The notes: a model not told the origin generated them from the letters alone. 64,000 bases of DNA from Streptomyces gilvus (GCF_022513565.1 NZ_JAKWBE010000002.1:124001-188000); one strand, 5' to 3'; counted from the first letter of the stretch, positions 40,878-49,811 are shown. Translations and numbers: made by a program.

Positions 40878-43871
40878 TCAGGCGACGACCGCCTGAGCGT
40901 ACGGCGTCAGCCGGACCGGACCGGTCAGGCCGTGGTCCTGACGGGCCGTCGTGCCGAAGACGGACGGCTGGGTGACGCGGAGGCGGTTGATCAGCGGGGT
41001 CGCCACCTCGACCTCGACGGTGTTGTCGCCGGGCCTCAGGAAGGCGCCGACGTCGGCGACGGAATGCAGCCGGTCGAGGGCCGGCAGGCGGTGTCCGTTG
41101 ACGGTGACCCGGCAGGTGTCGCTCACCTGCCCCAGATCGAGGGTCGCGCCGTACGCGGAGGTCCACTCCGGGGGCAGCGTGACCGTCGTCCGGTAGCGGC
41201 CGATGCCCGCCGCGTCGGCGAGTTCGGGTATCCGGGACCAGGGTGTGAGGGTGTCCAGGGTCAGGGTGTGCCGGACGAGTTCGGTCCGCGTCGGGTCGGA
41301 TCCGGGCCGCCAGTCCTCGACGTCCAGGTGCCAGGGGCCGGTCGCGGGCGGCGCGGGCACGGCCGGGAACGTCCTGGTCACCGTACGGCCGTCGGACAGA
41401 CGGGTGGTGTACGTTCCCGCCGCGCCGACGCGCACCGCGAGGCCGCGCTCGGTGAAGACCACCTCGTCGGCCTCGGAGGTCAGGGCGTGCGGGCGGGCGC
41501 CGTGCCGGTCGCCGAACAGTCCCGGCCGGCCCAGCGCGACGATCATCGACTCACCCGGCTGGAGCGTCACCCGAACGGTGACGCCGTCGCCGTCCTCCGT
41601 GTAGCGGGCGATGCGCGCGATCCGCCCCGTCCACGCGTCGAGGAGGTACGGCACCGTCGCCCCTCCCCGGGTCCGGCGCAGGGTGACGTCGTGGTCGATC
41701 GGGGCCACCGGCGGCTTCACGGTCTCGGCGTGCTTGCCGTCGCAGAAGTAGTAGAAGTCCGCCTCGCCAGTGGCGCGGTGGGCGTTGAGCAGCGTGGAGG
41801 AGGTGGCGTGGCGGACGTCCGGGGTCACGCCGAGGCCGGCGAGGGCGTCGCCGACGGCGCTCTTGTCGGTGACCCTGGTGACGTTGGGCAGGGCGAGCAG
41901 CCGGGAGAGGACGGCGCGCAGCCGGTCGGTCTCGCCCTCGGCGGGCACTCCGGGTGTCAGGGCTTGGTCGAAGGCGCCGAACAGCACGACGGGCAGCCCG
42001 GCTTGCGCCAGCCTGAGTATCCTGCCGGCGTCGTCCAGGGCGAGCGTGGGCGTGGAGCCGTAGAAGAAGTCGCCCTCGACGAACAGTGCCTTGTAGGCGG
42101 GGCCGTCCGGGGCGAGCCGGCCGCCGGAGACGGTGGCGCTCGGCAGGTCCAGCAGGGGCCCGCTCAGGAACTGGTGCGTCCAGCCGAGCGGGACGCCGGT
42201 CGCGGTGAACCAGGAGGCCCCGATTCCGGTGGCGGTGTACCCGGTCTGCCGGAAGACGGCGACGTCCGCGCGGGCGGTGCCGGTCTGGAGCACCCGGTGC
42301 ACCCGGCCGAGGTAGCCGGAGATGTCCTCGGCGTGCCGCCAGGTGGGCTGCCGGGGTCCCCAGGACTCGCCGTAGCCGGGGGCGCCGTTGTAGGGGCTGA
42401 AGGCGGCGAATCCCGGCCAGGCGGCCTGGGGGGCGGTGGCGTAGGAGAAGCCGTGCACGACGGTCTGGTTGACCCCGGCCGCGTACGCGCCGCCCATGGT
42501 GCGCAGGAACCGGTCCCAGGTCGTGCTGTACGCCGAGCCGTTGTAGGCGCCCGCCTCGCAGGACAGCACGGTCCGCCCGGCCATGTCGCGCCCGCCCGCC
42601 AGACAGCGGAAGTCGTCCAGGTTCTTGAAGCCGAGCGATTCGCCCTCGGGGATGTCGAGGAGCGCGGCCGACGCGATGGCGTCCGTCTGCAGCCCGTACG
42701 GCTGGGCGCGCAGCTTCATCCCGAGCGTGTGCGCCCAGGTGCGCAGGGCGCCGAGATGGTGGCGGTTGAAGAGGCCGGAGACGGTCTCCCAGAAGTCGTG
42801 TCTGATCTGCCGGGTGAGCTGTGCCTCGAAGGCGAAGACCGTGTTGCCCTTGTCGAGGACGAGGGCCGGGAGGTACGGCAGCAGCGGGCGTCCGGTGTGC
42901 TGCTCGAAGGCCTGGGGCAGCAGGGTGGTCCAGACGAGGGCGTCGGTCTCGAGCTCGACGGAGTCCTCGAAGAACGCTCCGCCCGCGGCCCGCAACAGGA
43001 GCCGCAGCGAGGGCGTCAGCATCTCGTCCCAGTGGCCGGTGACCGCGGCGGTGCCGGCCGGGCTGAAGTGGTCGACGACGTGGGCGGCGGGCAAGGAGTG
43101 GGGGCCGGACTCGGGCTGCTGCCCCGTGCCGCGCTGCCAGTAGGAGACCAGGACCCAGTCCCCGTCCTCGGGCGCGGTCCAGGTCAGGGTGGTGCCGGTG
43201 ACGGTGTGGGTGAGGTCGCGGACGCTCGCGAGGTCGAGGCCGGTCTCCTTGCGGGTGGAGTTCGCCGCCTCGACCCGGGCCGCCTGGACGGCGAGCAACC
43301 GCTGGTTCGAGACGCCGGAGGCGGGTGCGTGCGCCGGGGGCGGGACGGGGCCCTGGTAGGTGGTTCCGGCGGACAGGGAGGCGCGGCCGTAGGCCAGTTC
43401 CTGAGCGGCGGCCTCGTCGTCCGGGGCGAGCCCCGGCACCGCGACGGGCCAGCTCGGGCCGAGCGTGAGGTCGACGCCGAGACCGCGTCTCGCCGCCCGG
43501 CGCAGCGCCGCCTCGACGCCGTCGAGCCAGGGCCGGCTGCCCCAGCCGTGGTGGGCGGGGTCGAGCACCGACTTGTCCTTGACGCTGTGGTGGACGGCCG
43601 CGATCTCCACTCCGCCGAAGCCGGCGTCGGCGATCTGGTCGATCTCGCGGGTGATCTCGTCCGGGTCCACCAGACCGTCCGGCCACCACCACCGGAACCT
43701 GGGCCGCACGGAGCGGGGCGGCTGCGCGAACCAGTCGGCGGTGCCCCCCGCGGACGGCAGGGCCGCGGCGGGCGACACGGCCCCGAGGGCGAGACCGGCT
43801 CCCGCGGCCAGTCCGGTGGCCAGGACGGCCCGCCGGGACAATCCGCCGTGCTGCGTCGGGCGTTGCTGCAT
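40878..43871 (-). CDS. Secreted GH106-like alpha-L-rhamnosidase
   Basis: 997 residues from ATG 43871; GGGG upstream is a modest ribosome site. Twin-arginine signal SRRAVLATGLAAGAGLALG. The N-terminal barrel opens with PPRSVRPRFRWWWPDGLVDPDEITREIDQIADAGFGGVEIA, characteristic of GH106 rhamnosidases, and continues with DVTLGPSWPV-like and NQTVVHGFSYATAPQAAWPG segments. The C-terminal beta-sandwich (about 830-997: WSRIPELADAAGIGRYRTTVTLP, DLGQVSDTCRVTVNGH) resembles a galactose-binding-like domain. It would release L-rhamnose from pectin (rhamnogalacturonan), plant glycosides or bacterial polymers. A strong LacI-type palindrome lies just upstream, but no regulator gene is next to it. Confidence 0.87.
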   Translation of the reverse strand: MQQRPTQHGGLSRRAVLATGLAAGAGLALGAVSPAAALPSAGGTADWFAQPPRSVRPRFRWWWPDGLVDPDEITREIDQIADAGFGGVEIAAVHHSVKDKSVLDPAHHGWGSRPWLDGVEAALRRAARRGLGVDLTLGPSWPVAVPGLAPDDEAAAQELAYGRASLSAGTTYQGPVPPPAHAPASGVSNQRLLAVQAARVEAANSTRKETGLDLASVRDLTHTVTGTTLTWTAPEDGDWVLVSYWQRGTGQQPESGPHSLPAAHVVDHFSPAGTAAVTGHWDEMLTPSLRLLLRAAGGAFFEDSVELETDALVWTTLLPQAFEQHTGRPLLPYLPALVLDKGNTVFAFEAQLTRQIRHDFWETVSGLFNRHHLGALRTWAHTLGMKLRAQPYGLQTDAIASAALLDIPEGESLGFKNLDDFRCLAGGRDMAGRTVLSCEAGAYNGSAYSTTWDRFLRTMGGAYAAGVNQTVVHGFSYATAPQAAWPGFAAFSPYNGAPGYGESWGPRQPTWRHAEDISGYLGRVHRVLQTGTARADVAVFRQTGYTATGIGASWFTATGVPLGWTHQFLSGPLLDLPSATVSGGRLAPDGPAYKALFVEGDFFYGSTPTLALDDAGRILRLAQAGLPVVLFGAFDQALTPGVPAEGETDRLRAVLSRLLALPNVTRVTDKSAVGDALAGLGVTPDVRHATSSTLLNAHRATGEADFYYFCDGKHAETVKPPVAPIDHDVTLRRTRGGATVPYLLDAWTGRIARIARYTEDGDGVTVRVTLQPGESMIVALGRPGLFGDRHGARPHALTSEADEVVFTERGLAVRVGAAGTYTTRLSDGRTVTRTFPAVPAPPATGPWHLDVEDWRPGSDPTRTELVRHTLTLDTLTPWSRIPELADAAGIGRYRTTVTLPPEWTSAYGATLDLGQVSDTCRVTVNGHRLPALDRLHSVADVGAFLRPGDNTVEVEVATPLINRLRVTQPSVFGTTARQDHGLTGPVRLTPYAQAVVA

Positions 43872-43902
43872 GAGTGCGACCCCAGGATGTGGTGACCGGA
43901 GG

Positions 43903-43922
43903 TGATTGAATCGTTTCAATCA
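43903..43922. promoter_or_regulatory. LacI-family operator upstream of the rhamnosidase
   Basis: TGATTGAATCGTTTCAATCA (43903-43922) is a 20-bp palindrome centred on CG with a single asymmetric pair, the classic shape of a LacI/GalR-family operator. It lies 32 bp upstream of the GH106 ATG. The nearest LacI gene (47681) belongs to the fructose operon, whose own candidate sites have a different sequence, so the regulator is probably encoded elsewhere. Confidence 0.8.
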
Positions 43923-44015
43923 CCTGCAAACGCCGGAACGTTAAGGCCCGCGCTCAGGCGTGGTCAAGGGGTCTGCACAGGACACGCGGACGCTTCCGGC
44001 TTTGAGCCGGGCCGG

Positions 44016-44309
44016 TCAGCCGATGGGGTCGATGAAGGTCAGTACTGACGCGTCCTCCTCGATCAGCGGAGCGAGGGCGGCGTTGAACGGGGTGCCGTAG
44101 GGAGCCTTGAGGTGGGTCTGGAAGGCGTCCTCGTCCTGGTACACCTCGAAGATCCAGAAGGCGCGTGGGTCGGATGCCTTGGTGTACGCCTCGAAGGCGA
44201 GGTTGCCTTCTTCCTCGCGCACCTTCCGGGTGTAGTCCCGCAGTAGGCCGGCGACCTCGTCCTCGGCCCCCTTGCGGGCGGTGAACTCGGCGTACAGGGT
44301 CTTCGTCAC
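44016..44309 (-). CDS. ABM-fold (antibiotic biosynthesis monooxygenase-like) quinol monooxygenase
   Basis: 97 residues from GTG 44309, with AAGGA upstream. Single ABM ferredoxin-like fold: TKTLYAEFTARKGAEDEVAGLL, REEEGNLAFEAYTKASDPRAFWIFEVYQDEDAFQTHLKAPYG. The conserved N-terminal strand, the E-x-Y/W motif and the terminal His match YgiN-like quinol monooxygenases, small cofactorless enzymes or ligand-binding proteins. It lies downstream of the sugar ABC operon on the same strand, but a strong terminator at 44396-44430 separates them, so it has its own promoter. Role unclear. Confidence 0.87.
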   Translation of the reverse strand: MTKTLYAEFTARKGAEDEVAGLLRDYTRKVREEEGNLAFEAYTKASDPRAFWIFEVYQDEDAFQTHLKAPYGTPFNAALAPLIEEDASVLTFIDPIG

Positions 44310-44395
44310 GATGGCGTGTCCTTGCGTGGTGTGCGGTGTGGCTGTCCGATGCCCGCGGTGGGAAGCGCGGGCAGTTGACCGGGACGGGAGCGCTG

Positions 44396-44430
44396 CCTGA
44401 CGCCGTCGAACTGTCGTCGACGGCGTCAGG
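44396..44430 (-). terminator. Terminator of the fructose-type ABC operon
   Basis: CCTGACGCCGTCGA (44396-44409) pairs perfectly over 14 bp with TCGACGGCGTCAGG (44417-44430) around a 7-base loop, 31 bases after the ATPase stop on the minus strand. Confidence 0.9.
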
Positions 44431-44461
44431 TGCACTACGTGGAGGCCATCCGCCGTGGCTC

Positions 44462-45241
44462 TCAACCAGCCTTCGGCATGAGCTTCTTGGCCCCGGTCAT
44501 GATGGCGACCGCGTCCTCCATGGAGTGGGACTGCGGGGTGATGACGCCGGCGCAGCCGCCGAGGCGCTGGATGTGGATGCGGTCGGCGACGTCGAAGACG
44601 TTGGGCATGTTGTGGCTGATGAGGATGACGCCGAGGCCCTGGTCGCGCAGGTCGCGGACGAGTTTGAGGACCTGGCCGGTCTCCCGGACGCCGAGGGCGG
44701 CGGTGGGTTCGTCGAGGATGACGACCCGGCCGCCGAAGGCGCCCGCGCGGGCGACGGCCACCGACTGGCGCTGGCCTCCGGAGAGGGTCTCCACGGCCTG
44801 GTTGATGTTCTGCAGGGTGCTGATGCCGAGTCGTTTGATGTGGTCGGCCGCCTGCTTCTTCATCTCGCCGGTGTCGAGCATGCGGAACACCGAACCGAGC
44901 ACGCCCTTGCGGCGGATCTCGCGGGCGAGGAACAGGTTGCTGGCGATGTCCAGGGCCGGGGCGACGGCGAGGGTCTGGTAGACGGTCTCGATGCCGGCGT
45001 CGCGGGCGTCCTGCGGGCGCTTGAAGCTGACCTCCTTGCCGTCCACGAGGATGCTGCCCTGGTCGGGAACGAGGGCTCCGGACAGGCATTTGATCAGGGT
45101 GGACTTGCCGGCGCCGTTGTCGCCGATGACGGCGAGGACCTCGCCGGGGTAGAGGGTGAGGTCGACGTCGTTGAGACCGACGACCCTGCCGAAGACCTTG
45201 ACGAGGCCCTTGGCTTCGAGGACGGGGGCGGTGGTGGTCAC
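44462..45241 (-). CDS. Sugar ABC importer ATPase, single-domain (FrcA-like)
   Basis: 259 residues. GTG 45241 overlaps the permease stop (GTGA). Walker A GDNGAGKST, Q-loop VYQTLAVAPALDIASNLFL, signature LSGGQRQSVAVARA, Walker B VVILDEPTAALG, switch His LISHNM. Sugar importers of the CUT2 class mostly have about 500-residue ATPases with two domains; the single-domain type of about 260 residues is typical of fructose importers such as FrcA. This fits the nearby fructokinase-like kinase and the GH32 remnant. It energises the permease encoded upstream. Confidence 0.9.
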   Translation of the reverse strand: MTTTAPVLEAKGLVKVFGRVVGLNDVDLTLYPGEVLAVIGDNGAGKSTLIKCLSGALVPDQGSILVDGKEVSFKRPQDARDAGIETVYQTLAVAPALDIASNLFLAREIRRKGVLGSVFRMLDTGEMKKQAADHIKRLGISTLQNINQAVETLSGGQRQSVAVARAGAFGGRVVILDEPTAALGVRETGQVLKLVRDLRDQGLGVILISHNMPNVFDVADRIHIQRLGGCAGVITPQSHSMEDAVAIMTGAKKLMPKAG

Positions 45242-46272
45242 GACTTCACGCTCCGGATCCACTGGTCGACGGAGACGGCCGCGATCACCAGGATGCCGAC
45301 CGCGAGGACTTGGTAGTTGGGGTCGATGCCGGCCAGTGCGAGGCCGTTGACGAAGACCTGGACGATGAGCGCGCCGATCAGTGAGCCGACCACCACGCCG
45401 CGTCCGCCGAAGAGGCTGGTTCCGCCGATGACGACGGCGGTGATGGACTGCAGGTTGGCGTTGAGGCCGCTGTTGGGGTCGCCGCCGCCGACCCGGCCGA
45501 CCAGGATCCAGGCACCGACGGCGATGGCGAAGCCGCCGACCACGTAGGCGCTCAGCAGGACCCGGTTGACCGAGATGCCGGCCAGTCGGGCGGCCTCGAT
45601 GTCGTCTCCCACCGCATACAGGTGCCGGCCCCAGGCGGTGTAGCGCAGGGCGTAGCCGATCACGACATACAGGGCGATCATGAGCAGGACGCCGTAGGTC
45701 AGGTTCAGCTGGCCGATGGAGATCGTCTCGCCGCTCCACATCAGGATGTTGCCCGGCTGCAGGGAGACGGTCTGCCCCTTGGCGTAGATGAGCGTGATCG
45801 CCGTGAAGACGCTCAGCGTGCCGAGGGTGACGATGAACGGCGGCAGCTTGATCTTGGTGACCAGCAGTCCGTTGACGGCCTGGGCGGCGATGGCGACGAC
45901 CGCTCCGGCGAGCAGGGCCGTCACACCCGGCCAGTGGTTGTCGGCGACGAGCTTCGACATCAGCAGCGAGGCGAGCACCATGACCGCGCCGATGGACAGG
46001 TCGATGCCGGCGGTGAGGATGATGACGGTCTGGCCGACGGCGAGCGAGCCGATGACAGCGACCTGCTGGGCCACCAGCGACAGGTTCTGCAGGGCGTAGA
46101 AGCGGTCGTTGACCAGGGAGAACACGATCGCGGCGAGTACCAGGACGATCGCCGGGCTGAGGGCCGGCTGACGGTGCAGCACGGAGTGGATGCGCTGGGC
46201 CGGGGTGGCGGGCCGGTTGAGGAACTCCTCCGCCGGTGCCGGTGTGGCTTGACTGTCCACGTGGGTGGTCAC
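45238..46272 (-). CDS. Sugar ABC importer permease (CUT2, FrcC/RbsC-like)
   Basis: 344 residues from GTG 46272, with AAGGACC upstream. Eight to ten membrane helices; LTAGIDLSIGAVMVLASLL and YALRYTAWGRHLYAVGDDIEAARLAGISVNRVLLSAYVVGG are hallmark segments of the BPD_transp_2 (RbsC) family, the second being the ATPase-docking loop. TSLFGGRGVVVGSLIGALIV is also conserved. Works as a homodimer in the inner membrane with the binding protein encoded upstream and the ATPase encoded downstream. Confidence 0.93.
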   Translation of the reverse strand: MTTHVDSQATPAPAEEFLNRPATPAQRIHSVLHRQPALSPAIVLVLAAIVFSLVNDRFYALQNLSLVAQQVAVIGSLAVGQTVIILTAGIDLSIGAVMVLASLLMSKLVADNHWPGVTALLAGAVVAIAAQAVNGLLVTKIKLPPFIVTLGTLSVFTAITLIYAKGQTVSLQPGNILMWSGETISIGQLNLTYGVLLMIALYVVIGYALRYTAWGRHLYAVGDDIEAARLAGISVNRVLLSAYVVGGFAIAVGAWILVGRVGGGDPNSGLNANLQSITAVVIGGTSLFGGRGVVVGSLIGALIVQVFVNGLALAGIDPNYQVLAVGILVIAAVSVDQWIRSVKS

Positions 46273-46354
46273 AGGGGGTCCTTCCGGATTTTCCTCGTGC
46301 GGGCCTTCGTTCGGGCGCCGGGCCTTCGTTCGGGCGCGGGGCTCGTGGAGTGCG

Positions 46355-46390
46355 GGTGCGCCGCCGGGGGTCGGGGACCGGCGGCGCACC
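46355..46390 (-). other. Intercistronic hairpin after the binding-protein gene
   Basis: GGTGCGCCGCCGG (46355-46367) and CCGGCGGCGCACC (46378-46390) give a perfect 13-bp stem with a 10-base loop, 13 bases after the binding-protein stop and before the permease gene. Such hairpins often protect the upstream message so that binding protein is made in excess. A nearly exact direct repeat of GGGCCTTCGTTCGGGCGC lies at about 46301 and 46320 in the same gap. Confidence 0.75.
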
Positions 46391-46403
46391 GGCTCGGAGG
46401 GGA

Positions 46404-47531
46404 TCAGCTGCCCCAGCAGGCGGACGCGGCCTGCGACGGGGACTGGACGGTCACACCGTCGAGGGCCTTGGCGGCGACCAGCGCGGTGCCGGTGTCGTAG
46501 AACGACTTGCCGTTGGTCACGCTGGGCTTGCTGCCGCCGCGGGCCAGCTTGGCGATGGAGCTGACGCCGAGGGCGGCCATCTTGCCGGGGTACTGCACGG
46601 CGTCGGCCGCGAACTTGCCGCTGGTGACGTTCTTCAGCCCGGAACAGCTGCCGTCGATCGCGTAGATCGCGACGTTCTTCTCCTTGCCGGCCGCCTTCAG
46701 GGCGTTGTAGGCGCCCTCGCCGGCGGGCTCGTTGATCGCGTAGACGACGTTGATGTCCGGGTTGGACGACAGGCAGTTCTCCATCGCGGTGCGTCCGCCG
46801 TCGATGGCGCCCTGGGTGGGCTGGTGGCAGACGATCTTGTACGTGCCGCCCTTGCCGCCGGTGTACTTGCCGGACTTGGCTTCCTTGCCGTTCTCCGTCT
46901 TGCTGCCCGGGTCGATGCCCATGCCCTCCAGGAAGCCGTGGTCCCGGTCGATGTCGACGGAGACGACCTGGTTGTTGAACAGGTCGAGCATGGCGATGAC
47001 CGCGGGCTTGCCGTTCAGGGCCGCCGCCGCGTACTGGCCGTCGAGCTTGCCGGCCTGCTCGTTGTCGGTGGCGTAGGTGATGTCGGCGACGCTGGGCGGG
47101 TTGGGCGCGGTGTCCAGGGCGATGACGAACAGGCCGGCCTGCTTGGCGCGCTTGAGCGCGGCGTTCACCGCGTCGCCGTTGGTGGTGATCAGGATGCCCT
47201 TGTCGCCGCGGGAGATGGCGTTGTCGATGGCCGTGATCTGCGTCTGGGTGTCGCCGTCGGTGGTGCCCGCCGCCACGGTGAGGCTCACGTTGTCCTTGGC
47301 GGCCTGGGTCTTGGCGTCCTTCTCCATGCTCACGAAGTAGGGGTTGGTGAGCGTCTTGAGGATCAGCGAGACGCCCACCTTGCCGCCCCCGCCCGACCCG
47401 GACGCGGAACTGCTCGAGTCCGAGGAACCGCAGGCGGTGAGGGTGACGCCGAGGCACACGGTGATGCCGACGGCTGCCGCCCGGACGCGCCGACTGCGAA
47501 GGCTCGAGGCCTGGCTGGTGGAGAAGTTCAT
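46404..47531 (-). CDS. Sugar-binding lipoprotein (RbsB/FrcB-like)
   Basis: 375 residues from ATG 47531 (AAAGGGATC upstream). Lipoprotein signal ending in lipobox LTACG, then a Ser/Gly linker. The periplasmic-binding type 4 domain shows VGVSLILKTLTNPYFVSMEKDAK, GDKGILITTNGDAVNAALKRAK, VIALDTAPN, ITYATDNEQAGKLDG and NVVYAINEPAGEGAYNALKAAGK. It captures a pyranose or furanose sugar, fructose by context, for the permease. First gene of the operon; divergent from the LacI gene with two similar operator-like sites between them. Confidence 0.93.
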   Translation of the reverse strand: MNFSTSQASSLRSRRVRAAAVGITVCLGVTLTACGSSDSSSSASGSGGGGKVGVSLILKTLTNPYFVSMEKDAKTQAAKDNVSLTVAAGTTDGDTQTQITAIDNAISRGDKGILITTNGDAVNAALKRAKQAGLFVIALDTAPNPPSVADITYATDNEQAGKLDGQYAAAALNGKPAVIAMLDLFNNQVVSVDIDRDHGFLEGMGIDPGSKTENGKEAKSGKYTGGKGGTYKIVCHQPTQGAIDGGRTAMENCLSSNPDINVVYAINEPAGEGAYNALKAAGKEKNVAIYAIDGSCSGLKNVTSGKFAADAVQYPGKMAALGVSSIAKLARGGSKPSVTNGKSFYDTGTALVAAKALDGVTVQSPSQAASACWGS

Positions 47532-47569
47532 GGCTTGATCCCTTTCGGAGCCGTCCCGTGGTCGACGCT

Positions 47570-47687
47570 GAGACAACGTTGACTGGCCGAGATACTGGGC
47601 CTGTATGGACGAGCCCGTCAAGACGCTGATAGACATGCGTGGGCAACGAGTAGGTAACGCGGAATTGGTTGGAGACAACGATGACTC
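47570..47687. promoter_or_regulatory. Pair of LacI operator-like sites
   Basis: GAGACAACGTTGACTG (47570-47585, core CAACGTTG palindromic) and GAGACAACGATGACTC (47672-47687) share 14 of 16 bases. The first lies 39 bp upstream of the binding-protein ATG. The second spans the start codon of the LacI gene. The spacing is 102 bp. This suggests a looping repressor that controls the transporter and itself. Confidence 0.6.
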
Positions 47688-48736
47688 AGGGTGAGGCGCC
47701 GCCCCGGACCCCTCGCAGCCGCCCCACCATGCGTGAGGTGGCCGCGTTGGCCGGCGTGGCCATCAAGACGGTCTCTCGCGTGTTCAACGGCGTCCCCACC
47801 GTCGATCCGGCGATCGTCGCCCGAGTCCGCGAGGCGGCCGACAAACTGGGCTACCGGCCCAACCTCACCGCCAGCAGTCTGCGCCGGGGGGACGGCCGTA
47901 CGGCCACGATCGGGATGCTCGTCGAGGACGCGGCCAACCCCTTCTCGGCGGCCCTGACCCGCACCGTGGAGAACGTGGCCCGCGAGCGCGGAAGTCTGGT
48001 GCTGGTCGGCAGCCTGGACGAGGACCCGGCCAGGGAACGGGAGTTGGCGCAGGCCCTGATCGACCGCCGGGTCGACGGGCTGGTGATCGTGCCGGCCGGC
48101 CGCGACCACAGTTACCTGATCAGCGAACAGCGCTCGGGCACCTGCATGGTCTTCGTCGACCGCGAGCCCAGCCTGCTCGACGCGGACGCCGTCGTCTCCG
48201 ACAACCGGCAGGGCGCGGTCACCGCCGTCGACCACCTGCTGAAGGCCGGCCACCGCCGCATCGCCTACCTCGGCGACCGGGCGACCATCTCCACCGCGGC
48301 CCAGCGCTTCGACGGCTACCGGCACGCCCTGGAAGTCGCGCACATCGCGTACGACGACGAACTCGTGCACCACACCGGGGCCAGCGAGGAGGCCGCCATC
48401 GACGCGACCAGGCGCGTCCTGTCGCTGCCGGACCCGCCGACAGCGCTGTTCACCAGTCAGAACCTGGTCACCATCGGCGCCGTCCGCGCGCTGCGCGCCC
48501 TGGGCCTGCAGCACTCGGTCGCCCATGTGGGCTTCGACGACTTCCCCCTGGCCGACATCCTCAGCCCGGGGATCTCCGTCATCGCCCAGAACATCGAGCA
48601 GGTGGGCAAGACGGCCGCCGAGATGCTCTTCCGCAGGCTGGACGGCGACGAGTCGGCCGCCACCACCATCACCGTGCCGACCCGTCTGATCGAGCGGGGC
48701 TCCGGCGAGATCCGAGCCGGAGGACATCATGACTGA
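47681..48736 (+). CDS. LacI-family regulator of the fructose-type operon
   Basis: 351 residues from ATG 47681 (GGAG six bases upstream; the TTG four codons earlier is less likely). DNA-binding domain TMREVAALAGVAIKTVSRVFNGVPTVDPAIVARVREAADKLGYRPN with hinge helix LTASSLRRG (about 16-68). The ligand domain follows: IGMLVEDAANPFSAALTRTVE, VFVDREPSLLDADAVVSDNRQGA, HVGFDDFPLADILSPGISVIAQ. It overlaps the kinase gene by eight bases, so both are one unit, divergent from the importer. Its C-terminus resembles the LacI fragment at 58880. Confidence 0.95.
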   Translation: MTQGEAPPRTPRSRPTMREVAALAGVAIKTVSRVFNGVPTVDPAIVARVREAADKLGYRPNLTASSLRRGDGRTATIGMLVEDAANPFSAALTRTVENVARERGSLVLVGSLDEDPARERELAQALIDRRVDGLVIVPAGRDHSYLISEQRSGTCMVFVDREPSLLDADAVVSDNRQGAVTAVDHLLKAGHRRIAYLGDRATISTAAQRFDGYRHALEVAHIAYDDELVHHTGASEEAAIDATRRVLSLPDPPTALFTSQNLVTIGAVRALRALGLQHSVAHVGFDDFPLADILSPGISVIAQNIEQVGKTAAEMLFRRLDGDESAATTITVPTRLIERGSGEIRAGGHHD

Positions 48737-49811
48737 GGCGACACACAGCACCGGCCGGGGACCGGCCGCGACCGTGATCGGCGAGGCCCTCGTCGACATG
48801 GTCCAGCTGGAGGCGCCCGGCGACTACCGCGCCCACCCGGGCGGCAGCCCGTTCAACGTCGCCGTCGGTCTCGCCCGGCTGGGCCACGGCACCGCTCTCA
48901 TGGCACGGCTGGCCGACAACGCCTTCGGCCGGATGCTGCGCGCCCACGCCGTGGCCGAGGGCATCGACCTGACCTGCTCCCCGGACACCGCCGAACCGAC
49001 CACACTGGCCGTCGTCTCCATGGACCCACAGGGACGGGCCAGTTACGACTTCTATCGGGACGGCACGGCGGACTGGCAGTGGACCGAGGCGGAGACCGCC
49101 CGCGTTCCCGCGGGTACCGGCGTGCTGCACTTCGGGTCCGTCGCGTCCTGGACCCCACCGGGCGCCGAGCACATCCACGCCGCCGCCGAGCGGCTGCGGG
49201 CGGGCGGCAGGACGCTGATCAGCTACGACCCCAACATCCGACCGGCCCTGCTGGGCGACCAGGAGCGCGGACGGCACGCCGTCGAGCGCAGCGTCGGTGT
49301 GGCCCACATCGTCAAGGCCAGCCGCGAGGACGTGGAGTGGCTCTACCCGAACGCCCCGGTCGAGCGGATCGCCGCCCGCTGGCTGGAGCTCGGCCCGCTC
49401 CTGGTCGTGATCACCGACGGCCCCGACGGAGCCCACGCCTTCCACGCCGGCGCGGAAGGCTTCAGTCGCCCTGGCCGAAAAGTTGCCGTGGTGGACACCG
49501 TCGGCGCAGGCGACGCCTTCACCGCGGGCCTGATCGGCGCCCTGCTCCGCAGCGGGCTGCACACCCCGCACAGCCTCGCCGCCGCTACGGCCGGCTGCCT
49601 GGCCGCCGCCGTGGACGACGCGGTCCTCGTCTCCGCCCTGACCTGCGAACGCATGGGCGCCGACCCGCCCACCGCGCTGCCGCGCCCCGACCGGCCCGCC
49701 GACGCGCCGCTCACCCCGGAAGACTTCGCCCGCACCGACGACGGCGCCCACACGGTCGCGCGGGACCGGACGCCGGAAACGGTGCAGGCGGCCGAGCCGA
49801 TCCGTACCTGA
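48729..49811 (+). CDS. PfkB-family fructokinase-like sugar kinase
   Basis: 360 residues; GGAGGAC precedes the ATG inside the LacI gene end. PfkB signature 1: AHPGGSPFNVAVGLARLGHG; substrate region SMDPQGRASYDFYRDGTADWQW; signature 2: DTVGAGDAFTAGL with the catalytic Asp. This pattern, with the FYRxGTADW motif, is that of bacterial fructokinases, which phosphorylate fructose at O6. An Ala/Pro-rich tail of about 60 residues (from about 300) is extra. It is followed by a strong terminator and then by the island. With the FrcBCA-like importer it gives uptake and activation of fructose. Confidence 0.9.
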   Translation: MTEATHSTGRGPAATVIGEALVDMVQLEAPGDYRAHPGGSPFNVAVGLARLGHGTALMARLADNAFGRMLRAHAVAEGIDLTCSPDTAEPTTLAVVSMDPQGRASYDFYRDGTADWQWTEAETARVPAGTGVLHFGSVASWTPPGAEHIHAAAERLRAGGRTLISYDPNIRPALLGDQERGRHAVERSVGVAHIVKASREDVEWLYPNAPVERIAARWLELGPLLVVITDGPDGAHAFHAGAEGFSRPGRKVAVVDTVGAGDAFTAGLIGALLRSGLHTPHSLAAATAGCLAAAVDDAVLVSALTCERMGADPPTALPRPDRPADAPLTPEDFARTDDGAHTVARDRTPETVQAAEPIRT

